The notes: generated from the sequence alone by a model not told the origin. Counted from the stretch's first letter, positions 25,552 through 34,483 are shown. The stretch is 49,170 bases of DNA from Clostridia bacterium (GCA_017548045.1 JAFYNR010000028.1:1-49170), one strand, 5' to 3'. A program made the numbers and translations.

Positions 25552-26547
25552 ATGCAAATGAGTTCGGAGAAAATAAAATTCGGTATTGTGGGTACGGGGA
25601 CCATTGCGCACCGATTTGCCGAGGCAATAAAAAATGTTCCCGATGCTGAGCTCGCGGCAGTTGCGTCAAGAACAAAAGAAAATGCAGAAAAATTCGGTGA
25701 TGAATTTGATATACCCGTTCGATTTGACAGCTATGAAAAAATGGCTGAATCCGATGCGATTGATGCGGCATATATAGCAGTGCCGCATTCGGGTCATATC
25801 GGTTGCTCCTGCCTTATGATGAAAAACGGCAAGCATGTTATTTGTGAAAAGCCTATGTCGGTTAATGCTGCCGAGGCAGAAGAAATGTTCCGCTGTGCAG
25901 AGGAAAATAATGTGCTCCTTATGGAGGCAATGTGGGCAAGAGTTGTGCCCGGAACGCTCAGAATGCTTGAAATTGTAGAAAACGGTGTTCTTGGTGAAAT
26001 TCTCGGTGTTGAGGGTAAATTCTGTTACACAATGGATGAAGATGAAATGGACCATCATATTTTCAAGCCTGAGCACGGCGGCGGTTCACTTCTTGATGTG
26101 GGTGTATACGGTCTGAATTTTGCAAGCTGGTATCTTGGTAAGGGTGTGGAAGATATCAGTGTTCAGTCAGATGTCCGTAACGGTGTTGATAATCACACCT
26201 GTGTTTTACTGAAATATAAAAGCGGTGCAGTTGCGGATATTTCAAGTGCGATTCTTCTTCGTAAACCCAACGAGGGTTATGTTTACGGAACCAAAGGATA
26301 TGCATATCTCCGCAGATTTTACGCACCCCGGGAAATTGAGATTTTTCTTAACAGCGGTGAAACCGAAAAGATATCCGTTCCTTATGCAGGCAATGGCTTT
26401 GAAGAACAGATAGATCATTTCTGCAAATGTATTTCTCTGGGTCTGAAAGAAAGTCCCGTTATAACCCGTGAACAGACCCTTTATATTACTCGTCAGATGG
26501 ATGAAATAAGAAAAGCCGCAGGTATTGTATACCCGCAGGATAATTAA
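25552..26547 (+). CDS. Gfo/Idh/MocA-family oxidoreductase
   Basis: A 331-residue NAD(P)-dependent dehydrogenase. The N-terminal Rossmann motif is GIVGTGTIA (11-19). The family's EKP motif is Glu99-Lys100-Pro101, with Lys as the catalytic residue. The C-terminal alpha/beta domain has the GGGSLLDVGVYG stretch near 180. Such enzymes oxidise or reduce sugars, inositols and amino-sugars. The ribosome binding site AGAGAG is weak; ATG 25558 (MSSEK) is an alternative start. It is 16 bases upstream of an old-yellow-enzyme gene, forming an operon. Substrate unknown. Confidence 0.92.
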   Translation: MQMSSEKIKFGIVGTGTIAHRFAEAIKNVPDAELAAVASRTKENAEKFGDEFDIPVRFDSYEKMAESDAIDAAYIAVPHSGHIGCSCLMMKNGKHVICEKPMSVNAAEAEEMFRCAEENNVLLMEAMWARVVPGTLRMLEIVENGVLGEILGVEGKFCYTMDEDEMDHHIFKPEHGGGSLLDVGVYGLNFASWYLGKGVEDISVQSDVRNGVDNHTCVLLKYKSGAVADISSAILLRKPNEGYVYGTKGYAYLRRFYAPREIEIFLNSGETEKISVPYAGNGFEEQIDHFCKCISLGLKESPVITREQTLYITRQMDEIRKAAGIVYPQDN

Positions 26548-26563
26548 TCAGAGGTAGTTTATT

Positions 26564-27754
26564 ATGCTCTTTAATGAATCAAATATTTCAGGTATTACCG
26601 TAAAAAACAGAATAATACGCAGTGCAACTCACGACGGTCTGGCTGATGAAAACGGTGCTCCGAACGATAAACTTATATCCAAATATGAAAATCTTGCAAG
26701 GAATGAAATCGGATGTATTATAACAGGTTATGCGGCGGTCAGCCCGAACGGTGTTTCGCCGTATCCCGGAATGATGAAAATTTATGATGACGGTGTTATC
26801 GGCAAATACAAAGAACTTACCGATGCCGTTCATAAATATAATACACCTGTTATTCTTCAGATAGCCCATTGCGGCAGACAGACCTCATCAAAGGCAATCG
26901 GTATGCAGAAGGTTGCACCGAGCAACGTGCTTCATCCCTTTTATCCCGACAGGGCAAAAGAGCTTACCGACACGGAAATTAACGAGATAATCAATGATTT
27001 TGTAAACGCGGCCGTAAGGGCTGAAAAATCGGGTTTTGACGGCGTTCAGCTTCACGGCGGTCACGGTTATCTGCTCCACGATTTTATGTCGCCCTACGGT
27101 AACAGACGAAAGGATAAGTGGGGCGGAAGCCTTGAAAACAGATGCAGGGTTGTTGAGCTTATCATTAAGGGCATAAAAGAAAAGACGAGCCTTCCCGTAT
27201 GGATTAAGCTCAGTGCAGAGGATAACCGAAAAGGCGGTATGAATATTGAATCATCCGTTGAAATCTGTAAAAGACTTGAAGCGTCGGGTTGCGATGCGAT
27301 TGAGGTATCCTGCGGCACTGTCGAAGATGGGATGAATACAATGAGAAGCAGACTTCTGCCTATGGATGCGGTGTTCAGATACAGAGAGCCCTGTGCTTCA
27401 TTCCCGAAATTTTTGAAAAATATCTCGCTCCCTGCCGCAAATCTTATCAATCCGCTTATTAAACAGCCTGCACCTCTTGAAAATTTTAATGTCGAAAATG
27501 CGGGACTTATTAAAAAAAGTGTTTCGATTCCCGTTATCGTTGTAGGCGGAATTCATAAAGCTGACGATATGGAAAAGATTCTTGATGACGGCAAGGCGGA
27601 TTTTATTTCAATGTGCAGACCATTTATCTGCGAGCCGGATCTTGTAAAGAAGCTTATGAACGGTCAGTCTGAATCGAAATGTATAATGTGCAACTACTGC
27701 GGTCTTGTTATTGAAAAAGAGCCCACAAGGTGCTTATACGGCAAGGTTAAATAA
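26564..27754 (+). CDS. Old yellow enzyme family NADH:flavin oxidoreductase with cysteine cluster
   Basis: A 396-residue FMN TIM-barrel protein. It shows LQIAHCGRQT (about 103-112), the active-site HGGHGYLLHDFMSP and RRKDKWGGSLENR (about 164-192), and a C-terminal CIMCNYCG plus a further Cys 11 residues on. The cysteine spacing resembles the 4Fe-4S site of 2,4-dienoyl-CoA reductase-type enzymes, but the large C-terminal NAD(P)H/FAD domains of those proteins are absent, so it is the short clostridial form. It likely reduces an activated C=C bond. It is the second gene after the Gfo/Idh/MocA gene. A terminator follows directly. Confidence 0.9.
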   Translation: MLFNESNISGITVKNRIIRSATHDGLADENGAPNDKLISKYENLARNEIGCIITGYAAVSPNGVSPYPGMMKIYDDGVIGKYKELTDAVHKYNTPVILQIAHCGRQTSSKAIGMQKVAPSNVLHPFYPDRAKELTDTEINEIINDFVNAAVRAEKSGFDGVQLHGGHGYLLHDFMSPYGNRRKDKWGGSLENRCRVVELIIKGIKEKTSLPVWIKLSAEDNRKGGMNIESSVEICKRLEASGCDAIEVSCGTVEDGMNTMRSRLLPMDAVFRYREPCASFPKFLKNISLPAANLINPLIKQPAPLENFNVENAGLIKKSVSIPVIVVGGIHKADDMEKILDDGKADFISMCRPFICEPDLVKKLMNGQSESKCIMCNYCGLVIEKEPTRCLYGKVK

Positions 27755-27755
27755 G

Positions 27756-27795
27756 AAAAGAGCTGTTTCACTTTTTGAAACAGCTCTTTTTGGTT
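27756..27795. terminator. Bidirectional terminator
   Basis: A perfect 15-base stem (27756-27770 with 27776-27790) with a T run on both strands, between the convergent OYE and M20 genes. Confidence 0.9.
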
Positions 27796-29245
27796 ATTTA
27801 TAATTTTTGATATAGTGCTTGTAGAATTTAACGCAGTGTGCAACCTCTGTTACACCGATGCTTTCGTTGGCGGCGTGCATTGCGTTAAGCTGCTCGTTGC
27901 TCATCTTGATAGGGCAGAAACGAAGGCAGTTATCGGCAACTTCTTCATAATGACGGCAATCTGTGCCGCCCGTCATAAGGTAGGGGATTACACCTGCCTC
28001 GGGATAACATTCGTTAAGGCATTTCTTGAGATATCTGAATTCTTCGCCGTTATAATCAACACAGTTTGAAGCGTTTCTTGCGTGAATGATTTCAAATTCG
28101 AGGTCATACTTATCGGCATATTTTTTGAGAACGGCAAGTGACTGCTCGGCATTCTGATGAGGAGAGGGTCTGAGATTGCACATAACGTATGCTTCGGAAG
28201 GGATAACGTTAGGTGAGTGTGAGCCTTCCGCCATTGTGCAGCAGAAGGTTGTTTTTACAAATGCGTTGCACATGGGCGAAACAACGGGCAGAACTTTGGT
28301 AAGAAGTCCCTTGAAAAGCCACATATTGCCGAGCACCATTCTGAGAGGAAAGCCAAGCAAAGGAGCCGCCTGATCAAGCATTGCGTAAACGGGACCTGAA
28401 ATTTCAGCCTTGAAGGGTTTGTCCTTTTCAATATCGGCAACAAACTTTGAAAGACGTGCAAGGGGAGTGTTGCTTTTAGGTGTTGAGGAATGACCGCCCT
28501 TGCCCTTTGCAATAACCTTAAGGTCGATATAACCTTTTTCAAGAATACCGATTGCGGCACACCAGCCAGCCATTGTGGGCAGAGCATTCTTAAGAATTGC
28601 GCCGCCTTCATCCATGGCAACGCTAAGGTGAACGCCGTTATCTTTAAGGTGTTTCACGAGCTTCTGAGCGCCTGTGCCCGAAATTTCTTCGTCAACGGAT
28701 GTTGCAAGATAAACGTCACAGGGAGGTTCAAAGCCTTCTTCGAGAAGCTCTTCAATAGCCTGAAATTCCGAGAAGAAGGTTGACTTACAGTCCATAGAGC
28801 CTCTTCCGTGAATGTTTCCGCCGGAGATTTCACCCGAAAACGGGTCGCGGTCCCAGTTAGGCTCATCGGCTGTAACAACGTCTTGATGTCCCATAAGAAG
28901 AACGCCGTTTTTCTCGGGATTCTTACCGGGCCAACGGAAAAGAAGATTTCCGTCAATTTCGGTACGTTCAAGCTTTGAGAAAACGAGGGGGAAGTTGTTT
29001 TTCATAACCTCGTGAAGTCTGTAAAACTGAGTGAGGTCGGTGTTTCCTCTGAGTGATATTGTGGGAACCTGCACCATTGCCGAAAGCTTCTTTGCGTATT
29101 CTTCTGCTTCCTGCTCTGTGGGATTAATTGCAGGAGCTGCGGTGCTTGTTTTTGCTTTGATTTTTACTGCTTTAATTGCGGCAACGGCAAGCAGAAGAAT
29201 AATAACTGCAAGAACAAAAAGCAGTGCAATGCCTATGTATTTCAT
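27794..29245 (-). CDS. Membrane-anchored M20-family metallopeptidase (PM20D1/CPS1-like)
   Basis: A 483-residue protein with a hydrophobic span at about 4-24 that likely serves as an uncleaved anchor, then a dinuclear zinc peptidase domain. His120 and Asp122 (MGHQDVV), Asp152 (GRGSMDCKS) and Glu186/Glu187 (DEEISG) are the catalytic and metal residues, with TGGTDCRHY near 435 and a final His in LNAMHAANE. The architecture matches the CPS1/PM20D1 group, which cleave dipeptides or N-acyl amino acids. Side of the membrane is uncertain; the charge pattern favours the catalytic domain outside. AAAGGA precedes the ATG. It stands alone, with a good promoter. Confidence 0.9.
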   Translation of the reverse strand: MKYIGIALLFVLAVIILLLAVAAIKAVKIKAKTSTAAPAINPTEQEAEEYAKKLSAMVQVPTISLRGNTDLTQFYRLHEVMKNNFPLVFSKLERTEIDGNLLFRWPGKNPEKNGVLLMGHQDVVTADEPNWDRDPFSGEISGGNIHGRGSMDCKSTFFSEFQAIEELLEEGFEPPCDVYLATSVDEEISGTGAQKLVKHLKDNGVHLSVAMDEGGAILKNALPTMAGWCAAIGILEKGYIDLKVIAKGKGGHSSTPKSNTPLARLSKFVADIEKDKPFKAEISGPVYAMLDQAAPLLGFPLRMVLGNMWLFKGLLTKVLPVVSPMCNAFVKTTFCCTMAEGSHSPNVIPSEAYVMCNLRPSPHQNAEQSLAVLKKYADKYDLEFEIIHARNASNCVDYNGEEFRYLKKCLNECYPEAGVIPYLMTGGTDCRHYEEVADNCLRFCPIKMSNEQLNAMHAANESIGVTEVAHCVKFYKHYIKNYK

Positions 29246-29278
29246 TTATATCATTTCCTTTCGGATTTTATTCATCAT

Positions 29279-29307
29279 ATTATAACATCTGTTTTCGGAT
29301 ATGTAAA
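29279..29307 (-). promoter_or_regulatory. Promoter of the M20 peptidase gene
   Basis: Minus-strand TTTACA (29302-29307), 17 bases, TATAAT (29279-29284). Confidence 0.65.
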
Positions 29308-29321
29308 TACGTCAAATCAAA

Positions 29322-29348
29322 GAAAAAACGTTATTGAACAATAACGTT
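29322..29348 (-). terminator. Orphan terminator-like palindrome
   Basis: AACGTTATTG-AA-CAATAACGTT is a perfect 10-base inverted repeat; on the minus strand TTTTTT follows, giving the form of an intrinsic terminator. No intact minus-strand gene ends here, so it is either left over from a lost gene or an operator in front of the decayed XRE gene. Confidence 0.5.
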
Positions 29349-29453
29349 GTTTATGGTAAACTGATTATGGAGTAAAATACTGCGATTCTACTTTTCATAG
29401 GGTGACAAATACGGGGTATTGAGCTACAATTTTTTCGGAAGGAGGCGGTTTTT

Positions 29454-29807
29454 ACGGATAAAACAGCCGTCGGAAAATTTATAGCCGAACAAAGAAAGCT
29501 TCGTTCACTCACACAGAAGCAGTTTGCCGATAAGCTCGGTGTTACCGATAAGGCGGTTTCACGATGGGAAACGGGACGGGTATGCACCGTTACCTGTACG
29601 TCAACAGGCGATGCGGTTATACATGCATATGCGGTTGAAAAAGGTGGATTACCCATTTTGAATACAGACGGTGAAAGGATAACCGATTCACAGCATATCA
29701 GTGGCGATGCAAACCCCTGGTACGTTAGGGTAACGAGTATAACCCGAACCTGCCCGAAAACGGGTCTTTTCAGCGCTTTTAGTGGTTTCGCATTAGAAAG
29801 GCGTTAG
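29454..29807 (+). pseudogene. Decayed XRE-family helix-turn-helix regulator
   Basis: An open frame of 117 codons has no usual start: GGAGG (29440s) is followed at normal distance by ACG where ATG would be expected. Codons 2-42 encode a clear Cro/CI-type DNA-binding domain (KFIAEQRKLRSLTQKQFADK followed by LGVTDKAVSRWETG). After residue 42 (about 29580) the usual continuation (P-D-I-xx-L) is lost and the frame runs through unrelated sequence and into the left part of the MITE-like element before stopping. It is best read as a truncated, probably silent regulator whose 3' part was replaced. Translation from ACG at low level cannot be excluded. Confidence 0.7.
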
Positions 29808-30003
29808 CCTGTCGTCACCCTCAACCGCCAAAAATCATCTGAAAATCCTCCGATTTCGGGTCGAAGATTTTTTGTCGAGAGAATTTTCAGATAATTCAAG
29901 GCAAAAACGCAGCAAATCCTTTACGGATTTGCGAGTATTTTAACGAAGAATAAGCGAAAATAATCCGACAAAAAACACGGTTCGGATTGTACTCGTTACC
30001 CTA
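29726..30003. mobile_element. MITE-like element with 23-base terminal inverted repeats and flanking TA
   Basis: Left arm 29728-29750 and right arm 29979-30001 are inverted copies matching at 21 of 23 positions, both starting GGGTAACGAGTA. A TA dinucleotide lies directly outside each end, as expected for TA-target transposition (IS630/mariner type). The 274-base element has no coding capacity. It contains further hairpins: GCCCG/CGGGT near 29752, a 10-base stem 29837-29846 with 29883-29892, and GCAAATCC/GGATTTGC at 29912-29932. It is therefore highly structured on either strand. A structured intergenic repeat that is not a transposon derivative is the main alternative. Confidence 0.72.
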
Positions 30004-30042
30004 TTCTTTGGATTATAAAAAAATTATTTTCTTTCTGACGGT

Positions 30043-30072
30043 AAAAACGCTCGCATAATCGGGCGTTTTTGC
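30043..30072 (+). terminator. Terminator downstream of the MITE-like element
   Basis: AAAAACGCTCG-CATAAT-CGGGCGTTTTT with one mismatch, and further T bases after. It probably served the gene now represented by the XRE relic. Confidence 0.7.
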
Positions 30073-30081
30073 TTTTTACTG

Positions 30082-30110
30082 TTGAAAATAATTACAATGT
30101 TTGGTATTAT
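30082..30110 (+). promoter_or_regulatory. Promoter of the phosphatase/GH43/MFS operon
   Basis: TTGAAA (30082-30087), 17 bases, TATTAT (30105-30110), 31 bases before the start codon. Confidence 0.7.
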
Positions 30111-30140
30111 GTTAATATAAAATCTAACAGGAGATCAGTA

Positions 30141-31550
30141 ATGAAAAAAATTATGTCAGTTATTTTAAGTGCCGTAATGACGGCTCAGGTTGCGGTGAAT
30201 TCTTTTGCCGCTTTTGATGCACCCAAGCTTTCGGAAAGCGAGTGGAATACTCTTTACACCTCATCTGTTGAGGATAATACTCTGCCGATGCTTAACGTTG
30301 GTGCCGATGAAACGCAGGTAAGCCTTTGCTGGCATACCGATAAAGCTTCGGCACAGCCTCAGGTGCTTCTTTCAAAAAACATCGATATGTCGGATGCCCT
30401 TGTTTTTAACGGTATAACAACACCTGCCGAAAATGATGAGCAGCTTGTTTGCCGTGTTACCGTTACCGGTCTTGAGGAGAACACCTGCTATTATTATCAG
30501 TGGAATAAGGGCGGCAATGAATGGAGCGACGTTGAGAAATACGAAACAAAGTCATTTGGTGATCATAAGGTTATGGTTGTTGGTGACATTCAGATTTCCG
30601 AGGTTACGTCTGAAGGAAACGATTCTCAGAAAAGTGACGGTCTGAACTGGAACAACGTTCTTGCAGAGGCACTTGAAAAGAATCCCGATATCAGCTTTCT
30701 CGTTTCACCCGGTGACAATACTTCAACAGGTAAAACCGAAAAAGAATGGCAGACACTTCTTATGCCCGAGGCAGTCAGAAGCCTTCCTCTTGCACTTGCG
30801 ATAGGTAATCACGATAAGAAGGGTATGCTGTATAACTATTACACCAATATGCCCAACGAATACTTCGGCAATTTCTTTTCGGGTCTTGACAGGGATTTCT
30901 GGTTCCGTTACGGTGACGTGCTTTATCTTTTCTACGATTCAACATCAGGCAATGCGCCCGACCATATGGCTATGACAAAGCAGGCTGTTAAGGAAAATCC
31001 CGACGCAAAATGGCGCATAGGCGTTGTTCATCACGGCATTTACGGTGCAGGCGACTGCATCGGAGATACGGAAACCGAGCTTCTTCTTACAACGATTTTT
31101 GCTCCGATTTTTGAATCGTATGACCTCGACTTTGTCATTACCGGTCATACCCATTCTCAGGGTCGTTCTCACTTTATGGAAAATACAAAGGTTGTTGAAC
31201 TTGCCGAAAGCGGTAAAACCTACACAGACCCCAAGGGTGTTGTTTATCTTAATTCCAATTCCGTATGCGGAAAGGTTATAATGGATTATGAGGCTGAGCA
31301 TCTCGCATACAGCTTTATGGAAAATGACGTAACTACCTACACAACTCTTGATTTTAAGGGCGACACACTTACCGTTGAAACAAGAAGGGGAGATAACAGT
31401 CAGCTTCTTGACAGCATTACCATTGTACGCACCAAAGAGCATAACGAAAATTCCGCAGGCAATATCCTTAAGAGAGCCGCATACAAGGTGGTTGAGTTTG
31501 TCGGCCTCGTCTATACGCTTATTGACAATCTGGTAAGAAAACTCGGATAA
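30141..31550 (+). CDS. Secreted purple-acid-phosphatase-like metallophosphatase
   Basis: I start the protein (469 residues) at ATG 30141 with AGGAG 8 bases upstream; the upstream in-frame codons lie in the promoter. Residues 1-24 are a signal peptide with likely cleavage after SFA. An N-terminal fibronectin-III-like domain (about 45-140, ending TCYYYQW...WSDVEKYET) precedes the calcineurin-like domain: GDIQ (Asp149), SPGDN near 190, GNHD (222-225), HHGIYG near 300 and GHTH (335-338). This is the purple acid phosphatase arrangement. It likely releases phosphate from extracellular phosphoesters. It is the first gene of an operon with GH43 and an MFS transporter, which suggests phosphorylated or phosphodiester-linked glycans, though this is only inference. 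Confidence 0.9.
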   Translation: MKKIMSVILSAVMTAQVAVNSFAAFDAPKLSESEWNTLYTSSVEDNTLPMLNVGADETQVSLCWHTDKASAQPQVLLSKNIDMSDALVFNGITTPAENDEQLVCRVTVTGLEENTCYYYQWNKGGNEWSDVEKYETKSFGDHKVMVVGDIQISEVTSEGNDSQKSDGLNWNNVLAEALEKNPDISFLVSPGDNTSTGKTEKEWQTLLMPEAVRSLPLALAIGNHDKKGMLYNYYTNMPNEYFGNFFSGLDRDFWFRYGDVLYLFYDSTSGNAPDHMAMTKQAVKENPDAKWRIGVVHHGIYGAGDCIGDTETELLLTTIFAPIFESYDLDFVITGHTHSQGRSHFMENTKVVELAESGKTYTDPKGVVYLNSNSVCGKVIMDYEAEHLAYSFMENDVTTYTTLDFKGDTLTVETRRGDNSQLLDSITIVRTKEHNENSAGNILKRAAYKVVEFVGLVYTLIDNLVRKLG

Positions 31551-31568
31551 ATTTTACGAGGTTTTAAT

Positions 31569-32993
31569 ATGAACAAACAGGCTCTTAATCCGTATCTGCC
31601 GTCTGATGAATATATCGCAGACGGTGAACCTCATATTTTTGAAGGCAGGTTGTATATTTACGGTTCACACGACAGCTACGGCGGAACAAAATTCTGCGAA
31701 AACGATTATGCTTGCTGGTCAGCGCCGATTGAAGATTTATCTGATTGGCGGCATGAGGGCATAATATACCGTAAGAATCAGGACCCGAAAAACAAAAAGG
31801 GCAAAATGCGTATGTTTGCACCCGACGTATGCAAGGGCACCGACGGAAGATATTATCTCTATTACGGATTGAGTATGCTTCCCTGCATATCCGTAGCGGT
31901 GTGTGATACTCCTGCAGGTGAATATGAATTTTACGGCTACGTCAGACATAAAAACGGCAAATTATACGGAACAGAAAAAGGGGATTATTTTCCCTTTGAC
32001 CCTGCAGTGTTCAACGATGAAGGTAAAATATATCTTTATTCGGGGTTCAGCCCTGCAGATAAATTGATGCGCTTCGGAATTGACCTTGTAAGCCCTGTGA
32101 AAGGTGCAAAAGGCAGCCAGGTTGCAGAGCTTTGTGACGATATGCTGACGGTGAAATGTGTTAAACCTCTGATTTGCGGTGCGGAAAACAGCAAAGGCAC
32201 GGGGTTTGAAGGCCGCGAATTCTATGAAGCGAGTTCAATGCGGAAATTCGGCGAAAAATATTATTTTATTTATTCGTCAGTGCTTTCTCACGAGCTTGCA
32301 TATGCCGTAAGCGATTATCCCGACAGGGGCTTTGTTTACGGCGGTACGCTTCATTCAAACGGTGATATCGGAATAAACGGCAATGAAGCCGCGCTTAACT
32401 GTTGGGGCAACAATCACGGTTCCGTTGAGTGCATCAACGGCAGATATTACGTTTTCGGTCACAGACATACATATTGGAGAGAATGCAGCAGGCAGGGTGT
32501 TGCGGAAGAAATATTTATGGATGAAAACGGTTGGTTTTCATCGGCTGAAATGACTTCCTGCGGTCTTAACGGCAAGCCTCTGGGCTTGGGTAAATACGAG
32601 GCAGGTATTGCCTGTAATCTTTACGCAGAACAAGGTGCGGAAAAAAGTGTTTTTTATAAAAGTAAGAAAAAAACCGCACTTCACCCCTGTATTATGCAGA
32701 CGGAATATAACGACAGAACCTCGCAGATTATTCATAATATGCGTGACGGAAGCGTTGCGACTTTCAAATATTTTGAATGTGAATGTTCGGAACTTATTAT
32801 AACGGCAAAGGGCAGAGGAACTGTTGAAATTTTTACCGATATAAATTCCTTGCCCGTTGCAAAAGTATATGTTTCATCGTCAGAATCATTTGAATCATAT
32901 TCCGTTCCTTTCGGCATAAAACGCAAAACCGCTGTTTATATGAGATATTCGGGCAACGGATGTGTTGATATTTTCGGCATTGAGCTTAAATGA
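31569..32993 (+). CDS. GH43-family glycoside hydrolase (arabinofuranosidase/xylosidase type)
   Basis: A 474-residue five-blade beta-propeller enzyme of GH43. The N-terminal NPYLPSDEYIADGEPH holds the probable base Asp18, the middle Asp144 (FPFDPAVF) is the likely pKa-modulating residue and Glu220 (FYEASS) the likely general acid. The C-terminal about 110 residues (from FKYFECECSELIITAKGRG) form a CBM6/GBD-like beta-sandwich. No signal peptide, so it is cytosolic. GAGG is 8 bases upstream of the ATG. It is 18 bases after the phosphatase gene and overlaps or nearly overlaps the MFS gene. GH43 members range from arabinofuranosidase to xylosidase and galactanase, so the linkage is open. Confidence 0.92.
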   Translation: MNKQALNPYLPSDEYIADGEPHIFEGRLYIYGSHDSYGGTKFCENDYACWSAPIEDLSDWRHEGIIYRKNQDPKNKKGKMRMFAPDVCKGTDGRYYLYYGLSMLPCISVAVCDTPAGEYEFYGYVRHKNGKLYGTEKGDYFPFDPAVFNDEGKIYLYSGFSPADKLMRFGIDLVSPVKGAKGSQVAELCDDMLTVKCVKPLICGAENSKGTGFEGREFYEASSMRKFGEKYYFIYSSVLSHELAYAVSDYPDRGFVYGGTLHSNGDIGINGNEAALNCWGNNHGSVECINGRYYVFGHRHTYWRECSRQGVAEEIFMDENGWFSSAEMTSCGLNGKPLGLGKYEAGIACNLYAEQGAEKSVFYKSKKKTALHPCIMQTEYNDRTSQIIHNMRDGSVATFKYFECECSELIITAKGRGTVEIFTDINSLPVAKVYVSSSESFESYSVPFGIKRKTAVYMRYSGNGCVDIFGIELK

Positions 32994-33007
32994 AAGTGAG
33001 AATATTT

Positions 33008-34462
33008 ATGAGAGAAAAAGCTATGACACCCGAAAAGCTTGCAAAAAAGCAGGCGAAAATTCAAAAAGAAATTGCCAGGCTTGAAAAAGAAAAATCAAAG
33101 CCCAGAAGAAGCGGTTATCTTGCTTACCTTATTCTTATTATCTGCGTTGTTTACATAACGGATGAAATTGCATCGCAGATTCAGTCGCTTATGAAAACAG
33201 AAATCGCAACGGATCTTCTTGCGAAATACGGCGAAAGGTCAATAGGTGTTCTTGATATACTTGGCATTGTTGCCTTCCCGTTTCAGGGACTTTCACTGCT
33301 TTATAAGCCTCTTTCGGATAAATACGGCAGAAAAACTTTTCTTGTTATAAATACTCTCGGTATGGGTGTTGCTCTGTTCCTCATTTATCTGTCGGGCAAC
33401 CTTGTTTTTTATATTATCGGTTCAACCCTTGCGGCATTTTTTGTGCCTCACGATATGCAGGTGGTTTACATCACCGAATCCGCACCGTCGAAGCACAGGG
33501 CAAAGATTTACTCACTTGTCAAGGGTGTTGCCACCTTCGGAATAATGCTTGTTCCTCTTTTCCGCCGTATGTTTATGACCTCGGCCTCGGAGTGGAGAAT
33601 GGTTTATCTTGTGCCTGCAATTATGGGCGTTGCCGCATCTCTTATAGCTCTTTTCTCGCTTCGCGAAACAGATGCGTTTATTGAGTCGCGTCTTAAATAT
33701 CTCAATATGACCGATGAAGAAAAAGAAAATGCCAAAGCCTCAAAGAATTCATCTGAGTCACAGGGCGGACTTATTGCCGCAATGAAGTTTGTTGCAAAGC
33801 ACAAACAGCTTAAATGGCTTTATGCCGCAATAGCATTCGGAACAATGGGCGTTCTTGTTACAATGCAGTATCAGACCATTATTTCATACGGCTATGCACA
33901 GTCATATCTTACACAGGGGCTTTTCTCCACAATGGAATCCGCACTTGATGCGGCATCAGTCGGTGCGGTTACTTCTGCACTTTTTGCGTTCCCCATAGGA
34001 AGCGGTCTTATTCAGCTTTCACACGGCTTCATATCCGATAAGTGGGGCAGGAAGGCGGCAATCGTTTCAATGGCGGCGGCAACGGTTGTGTCCCTCGTGA
34101 TTTTCTCTGCAGGTGCTGAAAATGCGTGGAATCCTTACCTTGTCGGTCTTTTCAGCGGTGTATGCGTGGGAAGCTTCTGGGCGTGCACCGATATCAACTG
34201 TATGATGGTCAGTGAATCTTCACCCACCAATCTTCGTTCATCAATTATTTCCTTGCAGATGTTTGCGCTTGGTATAGGTTACGTTGTTACTTACTGTGTC
34301 GGCATTCCTCTTATAACTTACCTTGGCAACTCATCGATTCCCACCGTTTCACTTTGCCTTGCACTTCCCAGTATGATAGTTTCGCTTCTAATTCTCATTT
34401 TCAAAACAAGAGAAACAAAGGGAGTAAATCTTGAAACGGTTACGGGTGAGGAGTTCGATTAA
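33008..34462 (+). CDS. MFS sugar transporter
   Basis: A 484-residue, 12-span major facilitator protein with a long basic cytosolic N-terminus (about 1-35, many Lys/Glu). The loop LYKPLSDKYGRKTF (after the second span) and the repeated GFISDKWGRKAA in the second half are the classic D-x4-GRR/K loops. The start is ambiguous: ATG 33008 has a GTGAG upstream; ATG 32990 overlaps the GH43 stop codon by four bases (ATGA) and would give six more residues. It is the last gene of the phosphatase/GH43 operon and likely imports the GH43 substrate. Confidence 0.88.
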   Translation: MREKAMTPEKLAKKQAKIQKEIARLEKEKSKPRRSGYLAYLILIICVVYITDEIASQIQSLMKTEIATDLLAKYGERSIGVLDILGIVAFPFQGLSLLYKPLSDKYGRKTFLVINTLGMGVALFLIYLSGNLVFYIIGSTLAAFFVPHDMQVVYITESAPSKHRAKIYSLVKGVATFGIMLVPLFRRMFMTSASEWRMVYLVPAIMGVAASLIALFSLRETDAFIESRLKYLNMTDEEKENAKASKNSSESQGGLIAAMKFVAKHKQLKWLYAAIAFGTMGVLVTMQYQTIISYGYAQSYLTQGLFSTMESALDAASVGAVTSALFAFPIGSGLIQLSHGFISDKWGRKAAIVSMAAATVVSLVIFSAGAENAWNPYLVGLFSGVCVGSFWACTDINCMMVSESSPTNLRSSIISLQMFALGIGYVVTYCVGIPLITYLGNSSIPTVSLCLALPSMIVSLLILIFKTRETKGVNLETVTGEEFD

Positions 34463-34483
34463 TAAGGTGCAACCTGAGGTTGA

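Noticed and set aside
30069-30140. Longer N-terminus for the metallophosphatase
   Set aside because: The extension lies in the terminator and promoter; starting at 30141 gives an AGGAG site and a clean signal peptide.
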